DNA of 64,000 nucleotides from assembly GCA_040222275.1 (NCBI GenBank), contig JAVKDJ010000013.1, positions 251,852-315,851 on the forward strand, read 5' to 3'. This DNA comes from CAXBNB01 sp040222275 (GTDB lineage: Bacteria > Bacteroidota > Bacteroidia > Cytophagales > Cyclobacteriaceae). This document shows, one piece after another, positions 52,027 through 59,718 of the stretch. The translations under genes were made by a program, and so were the position numbers. Under the pieces are notes generated by a model. That model saw only the letters and a list, made by a program, of their open reading frames with translations. It ran no database searches and was not told the origin of the DNA. The stretch's first letter is position 1; every line of letters starts with the position of its first letter.

Positions 52027-52046
52027 TTATCCACAATTGTGGATAA
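52027..52046. repeat. Perfect palindrome of two inverted DnaA-box consensus sequences
   Basis: TTATCCACAATTGTGGATAA. Each half contains the 9-base DnaA-box consensus TTATCCACA, on opposite strands, separated by 2 bases. No dnaA, dnaN or other replication gene is in the window, so this is not proposed as the origin itself. A DnaA-binding regulatory or titration site, or a chance hairpin, are the alternatives. Confidence 0.6.
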
Positions 52047-52078
52047 CTAACAGCGGTAAAGGCGAATTATCGTCATTT

Positions 52079-52136
52079 CCTGCGGCATGCAGGCGTAATC
52101 TCATTTTCAGATGCCCGCCTGTCCGGCGAGGCAGGC
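52079..52136. repeat. REP-like GC-rich hairpin cluster
   Basis: CCTGC/GCAGG (52079-52083 with 52089-52093) and GCCTGTCC/GGCAGGC (52117-52124 with 52130-52136) form two adjacent hairpins in an otherwise AT-rich region. They look like a dispersed intergenic repeat of the genome, but only one copy is in this window. Confidence 0.45.
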
Positions 52137-52221
52137 CTGATAAAATATGCCTTTTAAGAAAATTAAGGCATATTTTTCTGGCATGACGGTTATACTATTC
52201 ATCGAGTTCAACTTAAATAAA

Positions 52222-53763
52222 ATGGTCATCAGGAAGCTGCTAAGGTTATTGCTGACAACTCTCGTTTGGAGTGGCACGGTTGCAGTTGGCTATAGCCAAT
52301 TGTCCCTGCCTGCGATTTTTGGGGACAGCATGGTTTTGCAAAGGAACGAGCCAATAAATATATGGGGCATAGCCCGATCCAGTGCTCCGGTAAATGTAAA
52401 TTTTACCGGATACGAAGCTGAAACAAGGGCCAATGAAGCTGGACAGTGGAAATTGACCCTACCGGCTTTTGATTCCATGCTGCCACTCCAGTTGGTTGTT
52501 GAATCGGGAAATGAAAAACTAATATTCCACGATATACTGATGGGAGAGGTTTGGATTTGTTCTGGTCAATCCAATATGAGATGGTTTCTCAAACATTCTG
52601 CAAACGGAGAAAAGGAACTATCAAAGTCCAGGGACTCTCGGCTTAGATTGTTCAATATGAGTTCAGACATTCATCCTGGGCCGGGGGCATTTGACCAGGC
52701 AAAATTGGAAAGGTTAAAGAATAAAGACTATTACGAGATGAGCGGTTGGCAAACAAGCCACAGCCAAATGGCCGCTTGGTTTTCGGCAGTAGCCTATTAT
52801 TTCGGAAAACATTTAATGGATTCTCTTCAGGTGCCTATCGGACTGATTCACAATGCAGTAGGGGGATCTACTACTGAAAGCTGGATTGGCAGGGAAGAAT
52901 TGAAAGCAGATGCCAACTTGAAGGTATTGGTGGATGACAAACAACCCTGGCCTGATGTGCAGGGCGTGAATGAATGGGTGAAACAAAGAAGTAAGGAGAA
53001 TATGTCCTTATCTACAGAACAGGGGAGTAGCGTACTGACCAACCATCCATTTGCCCCAGGTTATTTGTACTCAGCTGGCATAGCGCCGTTAGTACCTTTG
53101 TCGGTAAAAGGTGTTGTTTGGTATCAGGGGGAATCGAATGCTACCTTTCCCCATCTACATGATCAACTTTTCCCTCTTCTCATCAGCAGTTGGAGAAAGG
53201 CCTGGGGGCAAGGTGATTTTCCTTTTTTGTTTGTACAACTTCCCAATATAAGTAACCGCAACAGATGGCCGGAGTTTAGGGAGAGCCAGCAAAAAGCCTT
53301 GAAGATACCGTATACCGGTATGGCAGTGACCATAGATTCCGGTGATCCCGGAGACGTTCACCCAAGAAATAAACTGGTTGTCGGAAACCGGCTGGCTTTG
53401 GTAGCGCTGCAGGATGTATATTCCTTTAACCTGGAATCGAAAGGGCCAACTGTCTCATCTTATTCGCTTGAAGAAAACCTTTTGACCATAGCATTTACCC
53501 ATGCTAAAGGAATGCATACCAAAGATGGCCAGCCTCCGAAGGGGTTTGTGGTACAGGGTTATGATACTGAAGGGCGAAAAGAACTTTTGATACGGGTAGA
53601 AAAGGTAAAAATTGAGGGGAATTCGGTTTTGTTAGAAATTCCAAAATCCATCTCTCCCACTAAAATAAAATACGCCTGGTCTCCCAATCCGGCAGTGAAC
53701 CTATACAATGATGCCGGTCTTCCAATGGTGCCGTTTAAGCTTGAACTACCGGGCAACAATTGA
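52222..53763 (+). CDS. Sialate O-acetylesterase-type SGNH hydrolase
   Basis: 513 residues from ATG 52222 (MVIRKLLRLLLTTLVWSGTVAVGYSQ), a signal peptide; an earlier in-frame ATG at 52147 is less likely. Catalytic Ser117 is in VWICSGQSNMRWF. Further family blocks are LIHNAVGGSTTESWIG, GVVWYQGESNATFP and FPFLFVQLPNISNR, and the Asp/His motif is TIDSGDPGDVHPRNKLVVGNRLA. The family includes sialate O-acetylesterases and xylan/other acetylesterases. The sialidase just upstream favours removal of O-acetyl groups from sialic acid. Confidence 0.88.
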   Translation: MVIRKLLRLLLTTLVWSGTVAVGYSQLSLPAIFGDSMVLQRNEPINIWGIARSSAPVNVNFTGYEAETRANEAGQWKLTLPAFDSMLPLQLVVESGNEKLIFHDILMGEVWICSGQSNMRWFLKHSANGEKELSKSRDSRLRLFNMSSDIHPGPGAFDQAKLERLKNKDYYEMSGWQTSHSQMAAWFSAVAYYFGKHLMDSLQVPIGLIHNAVGGSTTESWIGREELKADANLKVLVDDKQPWPDVQGVNEWVKQRSKENMSLSTEQGSSVLTNHPFAPGYLYSAGIAPLVPLSVKGVVWYQGESNATFPHLHDQLFPLLISSWRKAWGQGDFPFLFVQLPNISNRNRWPEFRESQQKALKIPYTGMAVTIDSGDPGDVHPRNKLVVGNRLALVALQDVYSFNLESKGPTVSSYSLEENLLTIAFTHAKGMHTKDGQPPKGFVVQGYDTEGRKELLIRVEKVKIEGNSVLLEIPKSISPTKIKYAWSPNPAVNLYNDAGLPMVPFKLELPGNN

Positions 53764-53952
53764 GGGTTACTTTTCACAAACTAATACTTCCTAACCCATT
53801 CTCCTGCCGGGATATTTAAAGTTCATTGACCTGATTTCATAAGAAATTTCACCAGATATGGCTATGGAGAGCATTTGTATGAGGAAAAAAACGTTATGTA
53901 AATTGACATCTTATTAATTGATCATCGTTAAATAATATTTAACTTTATTTCT

Positions 53953-54174
53953 ATGGATGAGATCAAGGAATTAAAAAGTCAGTTTCGAAAGCATCAGGCC
54001 ATGACCAATGCAAAGTTTGAATATTTTAAAGATTGGGCAGCAAAACTATCAACTGGATTTGGCGAGCTGAAAGAAGAAAACAATTTGTTTTATGATGGGG
54101 TTTTTGAAATTTTGGATAAACTAGATGCCGATATTTCCAACATCAAAAAAAGGTTGGATAAAGCCAATCTATAA
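53953..54174 (+). CDS. Small predicted coiled-coil protein
   Basis: 73 residues with no signal peptide, high charge and clear heptad character in both halves (IKELKSQFRKHQAM; IFEILDKLDADISNIKKRLDKANL). It starts with ATG at 53953 after a gene-free gap of 189 bp and stops before the convergent reductase gene. It is not recognised as a known family. Coding appearance and composition support a real gene, but it could be a chance frame. Confidence 0.55.
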   Translation: MDEIKELKSQFRKHQAMTNAKFEYFKDWAAKLSTGFGELKEENNLFYDGVFEILDKLDADISNIKKRLDKANL

Positions 54175-54221
54175 ATATTCCCCGGAATTTCTGCCACGCC
54201 TCAATTTGGAAAGTTATCCCT

Positions 54222-54743
54222 TTAAAACTGAATAAACTTATCAGCTTGTTCTTCCAGCAGGGAATTGTAGAGTTTGCTCAGTTTGTTTTCTGTAAAGTTG
54301 TCCTCAATCCGCGACAATTTGGGTTTAAAAGCCAGCACATGCATGCCACAATAATTGAAAATATCCGTCAGGTGGCTAAGGGCCAGTCCACCGCCCTGTA
54401 CTCCTGACGACAACCCCACCAGCGCACATTTTTTGTTGGTAAATGTGCCCGGAAATTTCAAGCCATCTATAAAGGCTTTCAGCACACCAGGAAAGCTTCC
54501 GTTGTATTCTGGTACTATAAACACCATTTTTTGACTCTCATACATTTGCTTGCGCACCCCATTGAAAGAATCGTTTTGACCGGCATTTTCATACAAGGCC
54601 GTGCCTATAAAATCTTCAGGCATGTCTTCCAGGTAAATAATTTCAGTATCCTGCCCCTTCGATTTCAGTATCCGCTCGTATAAGCGTGATATTTTTTTTG
54701 AAACAGAGTTTTTACGGTTGGTGCCGGATACGATGGTAATCAT
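54222..54743 (-). CDS. NADPH-dependent FMN reductase-like flavoprotein
   Basis: 173 residues of the flavodoxin-like fold. It starts MITIVSGTNRKNSVSKKISRLY, whose SGTNRKNS loop binds FMN phosphate, and contains FIVPEYNGSFPGVLKAFIDGL, the second FMN-contact motif of the family, and LVGLSSGVQGGGLALSHL. Likely a quinone or azo reductase-type enzyme; electron acceptor unknown. Monocistronic. Confidence 0.9.
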   Translation of the reverse strand: MITIVSGTNRKNSVSKKISRLYERILKSKGQDTEIIYLEDMPEDFIGTALYENAGQNDSFNGVRKQMYESQKMVFIVPEYNGSFPGVLKAFIDGLKFPGTFTNKKCALVGLSSGVQGGGLALSHLTDIFNYCGMHVLAFKPKLSRIEDNFTENKLSKLYNSLLEEQADKFIQF

Positions 54744-54926
54744 GAATCGAGGGTTTAAATGCGCCTGGACTGGGGTTGAGCCAAAAACTAAAAGTGCAAA
54801 TAGAACATAAAAATGTTAGAATGTAAAGTTGATATAAGTGTGATTGGCCATCACAAAACAAAACCGCGGCAAGATACCTTTAGAGTACCATTTTCCACTA
54901 TAATTGTGAAAAAAGCCAAAACCACT

Positions 54927-56282
54927 ATGAATTTATTCAACACCAAGGGCATATTGCTCGTTTTTCTCTACCTCACTTCCTGTACTCTAAAATCCACAAA
55001 AAATCCGGAAACAGAACTCATAGACCAGCCCAATATTATCCTGATTATGGCTGATGACCTGGGGTATGGAGATTTGAGTGGTTATGGGCATCCAACAATT
55101 AAAACGCCGTTTCTCGACCAAATGGCCGCTGAAGGCATGAGGTTTACCGATTTTCATTCCAATGGTGCTGTATGTAGCCCAACCAGGGCTGCTTTGATGA
55201 CCGGGAAATACCAGCAGCGCGTAGGCATAGAAGGGGTAGTTACTGCAAAAAGCCATCGAGAGGTGGGCCTTGCCATAGATGAAGTGACCATAGCAGATGC
55301 TTTGAAAAAACAGGGCTATGTCACTGGTATGATGGGAAAATGGCACCTGGGGTATCCCGAACGCTACAACCCTGTTCACCATGGTTTTGATGAGTTTATA
55401 GGCTATGTCAGTGGCAATGTGGACTACCATTCACATGTGGACCAGGAGGCGCACGAAGATTGGTGGCACCAAAACAAGCTTCAGCCGGAGGAAGGCTATT
55501 CCACAGATTTGATTACGAAGCATTCGGTTTCTTTCATCAACAAACACAAAGACGAAAACTTCTTTTTGTATATCCCACATGAATCCCCTCATGGACCGAT
55601 TCAGGGAAGAAAGTCCGAACCCTTCCGTGTCATTGGCACTAAAATCAACAACAATCCAGAAAAGAATCTCGAAGCTGTTTACAAAGAGATGATAGAAGTG
55701 ATGGATGAAGGCATAGGAGAGGTATTGAATACGGTAAAGTCACTGGGCATTGACCAGAAAACCCTGGTCATTTTCTGTTCGGACAATGGCCCGGCCAGTC
55801 TTGGGAGCAGTGGCGGGCTTCACGGCAAAAAAGGATCTATCTGGGAAGGTGGCCATCGCGTGCCAGCCATTGCCTGGTGGCCAGGCACTATTGATGCCGG
55901 GCAGGAGAGCAACGAGCCCGTCATGACCATGGATTTGTTTCCGACCATTATGGCCATCACCAATGCTGATCAAAAAGAAGTATGGGATGGTGTGGATATT
56001 TCCAATGTTCTATTGAAAAATGACACACTGCCCAAACGGGATTTGTTTTGGAGGCATTTCAGTAATGATGGATCAAGGGAATCCACGGCTGTAAGGAGCG
56101 GGGATTGGAAACTGGTGCGATTACCGGAAAGTGACAAGCCTCAATTGTACAACCTAAAGCAAGACCTGGCAGAAACCAACGACCTTGCTGATGACCACCC
56201 CGAAATAGTAGAAGAATTAACTGCCAAACTTACTAAATGGGAAAGCGAAGTGACTGAAGGGGTAAAAAAGGTGTCTCCATAA
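54927..56282 (+). CDS. Lipoprotein arylsulfatase, family S1
   Basis: 451 residues from ATG 54927 (MNLFNTKGILLVFLYLTSCTLKS), lipobox Cys19; an earlier in-frame start at 54813 gives a poor N-terminus. Metal ligands are in LIMADDLGYGDLSGYG. The signature is CSPTR with Cys83 as formylglycine precursor, then MGKWHLGYPERYNPVHHGFDEFIGY and FCSDNGPASLG. Length is at the short end of normal. Substrate unknown; the neighbouring sialidase and acetylesterase suggest a sulfated host-type or algal glycan. Confidence 0.93.
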   Translation: MNLFNTKGILLVFLYLTSCTLKSTKNPETELIDQPNIILIMADDLGYGDLSGYGHPTIKTPFLDQMAAEGMRFTDFHSNGAVCSPTRAALMTGKYQQRVGIEGVVTAKSHREVGLAIDEVTIADALKKQGYVTGMMGKWHLGYPERYNPVHHGFDEFIGYVSGNVDYHSHVDQEAHEDWWHQNKLQPEEGYSTDLITKHSVSFINKHKDENFFLYIPHESPHGPIQGRKSEPFRVIGTKINNNPEKNLEAVYKEMIEVMDEGIGEVLNTVKSLGIDQKTLVIFCSDNGPASLGSSGGLHGKKGSIWEGGHRVPAIAWWPGTIDAGQESNEPVMTMDLFPTIMAITNADQKEVWDGVDISNVLLKNDTLPKRDLFWRHFSNDGSRESTAVRSGDWKLVRLPESDKPQLYNLKQDLAETNDLADDHPEIVEELTAKLTKWESEVTEGVKKVSP

Positions 56283-56319
56283 TTGTCCAAAGCATATAGT
56301 GTTCTTGAGAAAAGAGTAA

Positions 56320-56898
56320 ATGATGACCGAAAAAAAGAAAAAATTGGAATCCCTTCTAAATCAACCGGTTTTGATAAAAGAAGTTAAGGATGTTATCGAA
56401 AACTCATCCTCAGTTCTTTTGTATATTAAAGTTTTTAAGCAAGCTGAAATGTACAACAGGGCATATAAGTTGCTTGAATCAAGAATGAAAGAACGGAATG
56501 ATTTGAGTTTGATTTCACCCATGATAATGAACCTTTGTTTTTCAATAGAATTACTACTGAAATCTTTCATATTTGTTGAGAAGAAGGAAACGATTGACTA
56601 TGTTGATCTCCCTAATAGCGCTCGAAATATTCATAAACATACGTACTCTGTTTTGTTTAAAAAAATAGAAAAGGAACACCAAAGGAACATATTGTCTGAT
56701 TTGAGTCAGAGGATGGGGTTGCCGGAAATAAACGAAGGTATTTTCGAAAGTATATTAGTAGCCCAGAACTGTGATAATTCTTTTGCTGAATGGCGATACA
56801 TTTTTGAACAAGATGGTATCAAACAATTAAATATTGAGTTTTTGGTGAACTTGAATGAGTCTTTAGGAACGCAATTAGTACGACTAACAGATAGGTAA
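56320..56898 (+). CDS. Hypothetical protein with HEPN-like helical pattern
   Basis: 192 residues, almost all helical. It starts at tandem ATG codons (56320 and 56323), 37 bp after the sulfatase stop. The central stretch MIMNLCFSIELLLKSFIFV, a short gap, then NIHKHTYSVLFKKIEKEHQ resembles the 'SxELxLKxxL ... HdLxxLF' arrangement of HEPN-fold proteins found in RNases, toxins and defence systems. The usual RxxxxH catalytic motif is not obvious, so it may be a non-catalytic relative. It is AT-rich compared with the two flanking sulfatases. Assignment is tentative. Confidence 0.65.
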   Translation: MMTEKKKKLESLLNQPVLIKEVKDVIENSSSVLLYIKVFKQAEMYNRAYKLLESRMKERNDLSLISPMIMNLCFSIELLLKSFIFVEKKETIDYVDLPNSARNIHKHTYSVLFKKIEKEHQRNILSDLSQRMGLPEINEGIFESILVAQNCDNSFAEWRYIFEQDGIKQLNIEFLVNLNESLGTQLVRLTDR

Positions 56899-57190
56899 AC
56901 ATTTGCCGACAAAACCTGTAATGATGGTTTTAGATACTGACACCTTTGAGGTTATTGAATTACCCGCATTAACTTCAAGTTTGTACACTGGTGGAACTTG
57001 GGCTTGAGAGAAGATTAGTATGGCATGCGATAAAACATTGGAGGAATAGTTACTTGCTAAGCACTCACATCCTGCAAATATTCAGGAGGAGAGGGCAAAC
57101 AGAGTATTGGATTAAAATAAATGATCTGGTGTAATTTGCCAGGATAAGATTCTGCGACCATTTTTAGCCACATATCAAACAAATTACACT
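56899..57190. other. Gene-free gap before the last sulfatase
   Basis: 292 bases without a gene. A weak hairpin AAAACC/GGTTTT (56911-56916 with 56926-56931) could end the preceding gene but has no T-run. Nothing else is seen. Confidence 0.4.
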
Positions 57191-58726
57191 ATGAAACGCT
57201 CTTTTTATACCATTTCCCTGTTAGCGATAGCATTGATTTCCATTTCATGTCAGCAGCAAGAAGCGGAACAGAAAACTAAAAAGCCCAACATCATATATGT
57301 GCTGGCTGACGACCTTGGATATGGAGATGTGGCGGCATTCAATGAAAACAGCAAAATAAAAACACCACACCTCGACCAATTGGCCGATGAAGGGATGAAA
57401 TTTACAGACGCCCATACTTCATCATCTGTATGTACCCCCACCAGATATGGCATCCTCACAGGTCGGTACAATTGGCGGTCGGAATTGAAGGCCAGTGTAT
57501 TATGGGGCAGGTCAAAGGCCCTGATCCAAAAAGAAAGAACTACTGTTGCATCCCTGCTGAAAGCGTCCGGTTACCAGACCGCCTTCATAGGCAAGTGGCA
57601 CCTGGGGTGGAATTGGGCAATGGACAGCTTGGGTACCATCGATTTTTCCAAAAAAGTGGAACATTCGCCCAACGACCTGGGCTTTGATTATGCCTATGGA
57701 CATGTGGCATCATTGGATATACCTCCCTATGTATATGTGGAAAACAGCATGTCCACTGCCATACCTACAGACAGCACCATAAACAAAGGAAAGTATAGCT
57801 GGTGGAGAAAAGGCTTGACAGCTCCTGATTTTGTGCATGAGGACGTTACCCCGAATTTTTTCAGAAGGGGCATCAAATATGTGAAAGACCATGCCGCGGA
57901 TGAAAAGCCATTTTTCCTATACCTGCCCCTGCCATCCCCTCATACACCTATTTTGCCTTCAGAGCAATGGCAGGACAAGAGCGGACTGAACCCTTATGCC
58001 GATTTCGTGATGATGGTGGACGACTACATGGGGCAGCTGAATGCAGCTGTAAAGCAAGCGGGTATTGAAGAAAATACCATGATCATTTTTACCAGCGACA
58101 ATGGTTGCTCGCCGGCAGCTAAAATCGAGGAAATGACTGAGAAAGGACACTACCCCAGCCATATCTACCGTGGGCACAAGGCGGATATCTTCGAAGGTGG
58201 CCATAGGGTGCCATTCATTGTGAAGTGGCCAAATAGGGTGGCAAGGGGGTCGGTTTCCGACCAAACCATTTGTACTACCGATTTTGCCGCCACTTGTGCT
58301 GCCATATCGGGTTACCCACTCAAAGACTCTGAGGCAGAAGACAGCTACAGCATGCTCCCCCTGTTTGATCAGGAAAAACTAACCACCCCATTTAGGGAAG
58401 CTACTGTTCACCATTCTATCAATGGCAGCTTCGCCATCCGCCAGGGTGAATGGAAACTGATCATGTGCCCCGGCTCAGGAGGGTGGAGTTTCCCAAGGCC
58501 CAACAAAGACAAAGAAGTAATTGCCGGACTGCCGGATGTGCAACTGTACAACCTGCAAAAAGACCCAGGAGAAACCAACAACCTCCAGGCATCCAACCCG
58601 GAAAAAGTGGAGTCCCTGAAAAAACTGTTGACCAAATACATACTGGAGGGTAGGAGCACTCCTGGTGAGCACCAGCAAAACGATACAGGCAACAGCTGGA
58701 AACAGCTGTGGTGGATAGAAGGGTAG
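57191..58726 (+). CDS. Lipoprotein arylsulfatase, family S1
   Basis: 511 residues with lipobox LALISISCQQ (Cys20; exact numbering depends on the chosen start, ATG 57191). Metal ligands are in YVLADDLGYGDVAAF. The signature is CTPTR with Cys81, then TGRYNWRS, FIGKWHLGWNW, HSPNDLGFDYAYG, FTSDNGCSPAA and EGGHRVPFIVKWP. It is not close in sequence to the other three sulfatases, so the four enzymes probably attack different sulfate positions. It ends the second carbohydrate locus within the window. Confidence 0.94.
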   Translation: MKRSFYTISLLAIALISISCQQQEAEQKTKKPNIIYVLADDLGYGDVAAFNENSKIKTPHLDQLADEGMKFTDAHTSSSVCTPTRYGILTGRYNWRSELKASVLWGRSKALIQKERTTVASLLKASGYQTAFIGKWHLGWNWAMDSLGTIDFSKKVEHSPNDLGFDYAYGHVASLDIPPYVYVENSMSTAIPTDSTINKGKYSWWRKGLTAPDFVHEDVTPNFFRRGIKYVKDHAADEKPFFLYLPLPSPHTPILPSEQWQDKSGLNPYADFVMMVDDYMGQLNAAVKQAGIEENTMIIFTSDNGCSPAAKIEEMTEKGHYPSHIYRGHKADIFEGGHRVPFIVKWPNRVARGSVSDQTICTTDFAATCAAISGYPLKDSEAEDSYSMLPLFDQEKLTTPFREATVHHSINGSFAIRQGEWKLIMCPGSGGWSFPRPNKDKEVIAGLPDVQLYNLQKDPGETNNLQASNPEKVESLKKLLTKYILEGRSTPGEHQQNDTGNSWKQLWWIEG

Positions 58727-58772
58727 GTGTAATCTATTGGGAGTTCGGGCGAAGGTCAAACGATAAGTGTAT

Positions 58773-59351
58773 TCACTCGGTCGTTTTAGGTTTCAGCTGG
58801 CCTTTCAAATACAGGTTGTATTCATCACAAGTGAGAATGCCTTCGATCCCTGAGTACACACATGTTTCGTACTTCAGGTCAAAGGTGCCCTTGGTAATGA
58901 CCACTCCTGTACCCTTACAAACCGGGCAGAGTACCTTTTCACCCGGGCATTCAATGTAACTTTCGGTTTCGAAGATTTCTTCTGTTTTGGCAATTTCTTT
59001 GTCGCGAATAAGTAGGTATTCCTTATTGGCCAGCTCCAGAAATTTAATAGATTCGTCAAAATACTGACCACTGGTTCCCTTGAGCTCTACATATTTGTTG
59101 AGCCAGTTGATCGATTGCTTGTATTTTTTGAGATAGAATGAGTTTCTACCGAAATAATATGTCAACTCGCTTGGCAATTTGCCGATGTTCTTCATGGCAT
59201 ACCTGAGCAACTCGTCCGCTTCCTCATATTTACCGTCCAGCATGGCCTCATATCCCTTGTCCATACTGGTGACGGCTTTAGGGTTGGTGGTCGTTTGGCC
59301 GAAGGTCAGGACGGCTGCAGTGTTCAGCAAGAATAAGAAAATATACCTCAT
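58773..59351 (-). CDS. Secreted protein with TPR-like region and DnaJ-type CxxCxGxG zinc motif
   Basis: 192 residues with a signal peptide (MRYIFLFLLNTAAVLTFGQ). The first half has tetratricopeptide-like helices (GYEAMLDGKYEEADELLRYAMKNIGKLP; YFGRNSFYLKKYKQSINWLNKYVEL). The second half has Cys residues spaced CPGEKVLCPVCKGTGVV and, later, ETCVYSGIEGILTC. CPVCKGTG is the half-site of the DnaJ cysteine-rich zinc finger, and here it is predicted to lie outside the cytoplasm. Not recognised as a named family. It faces the last sulfatase gene end to end. Confidence 0.75.
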   Translation of the reverse strand: MRYIFLFLLNTAAVLTFGQTTTNPKAVTSMDKGYEAMLDGKYEEADELLRYAMKNIGKLPSELTYYFGRNSFYLKKYKQSINWLNKYVELKGTSGQYFDESIKFLELANKEYLLIRDKEIAKTEEIFETESYIECPGEKVLCPVCKGTGVVITKGTFDLKYETCVYSGIEGILTCDEYNLYLKGQLKPKTTE

Positions 59352-59523
59352 GAATTTTCGGATAATACCTATCTAAATGCAATTGTCGATAATAAGTTGC
59401 AATTTAGCTTTTTTAAACTTTTCCATCTGCCTAAAGATAAAACGAAATGGATAGATCGAATCCAATAAAATTGTAGATACGATACAATTCATCCAATATT
59501 TTTGTACTTTGTTGCAATTTTAT

Positions 59524-59554
59524 TTTGATTTATAAAAGTCTTGACCAATATTTG
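59524..59554 (+). promoter_or_regulatory. Predicted promoter of the aromatic amino acid operon
   Basis: TTTG (59524-59527), a 19-base spacer, then AATATTTG (59547-59554), one mismatch from TAnnTTTG. Transcription would begin near 59,560, about 13 bases before the leader ORF. A second possible -7 element, TATTTTTG, lies at 59497-59504 with a TTG 23 bases upstream. Confidence 0.6.
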
Positions 59555-59573
59555 TGCCTCAAAATTGAGAATA

Positions 59574-59633
59574 ATGAAAAAAGCATACGGATACTACTTT
59601 TATTTTTATTTCTTCGATCAGAAATGGGGTTGA
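59574..59633 (+). CDS. Leader peptide of aromatic operon attenuator
   Basis: A 19-codon ORF, ATG to TGA, encoding MKKAYGYYFYFYFFDQKWG. Codons 5-14 include five Tyr and four Phe, and Trp is codon 18. It lies between the predicted promoter and an intrinsic terminator, 85 bases before the prephenate dehydratase start. The amino acids match the products of the downstream operon (Phe and Tyr, with Trp sharing the DAHP step). The peptide itself probably has no function; translation speed through the Tyr/Phe run is proposed to be the signal. Confidence 0.85.
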   Translation: MKKAYGYYFYFYFFDQKWG

Positions 59634-59693
59634 AAAGTTAGTTCTATATGCATAAAGAAATAATTAGAAGCCCCGAAGTTAGGGGCTTTTTTT
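59625..59693 (+). promoter_or_regulatory. Attenuator: terminator with alternative antiterminator pairing
   Basis: Terminator: AAGCCCC (59668-59674), loop GAAGTTA, GGGGCTT (59682-59688) and a T-run to 59693. Alternative: TGGGGTT (59625-59631), the Trp-Gly-stop end of the leader ORF, can pair with AGCCCCG (59669-59675), with two G-U pairs, which would block the terminator. A ribosome stalled on the Tyr/Phe codons leaves 59625-59631 largely free, favouring read-through. A ribosome reaching the stop codon covers it, favouring termination. The pairings are read from sequence; the mechanism is inferred. Confidence 0.75.
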
Positions 59694-59718
59694 ATGACCA
59701 AATTTTAACAATACAATA

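Larger units (their letters stand above)
51892..52221. other. 330-bp intergenic region with DnaA-box palindrome and repeats
   Basis: No gene is seen. ATCGTCATTTCCT occurs twice as a direct repeat (51934-51946 and 52069-52081). The palindrome at 52,027 and a cluster of GC-rich hairpins at 52,079-52,136 are listed separately. The combination resembles repetitive intergenic elements rather than a promoter. Confidence 0.5.

Noticed and set aside
52027..52046. Replication origin at the DnaA-box palindrome
   Set aside because: Only one pair of boxes is present. No dnaA, dnaN, gidA or AT-rich unwinding cluster is associated with it, so calling an origin is not justified.
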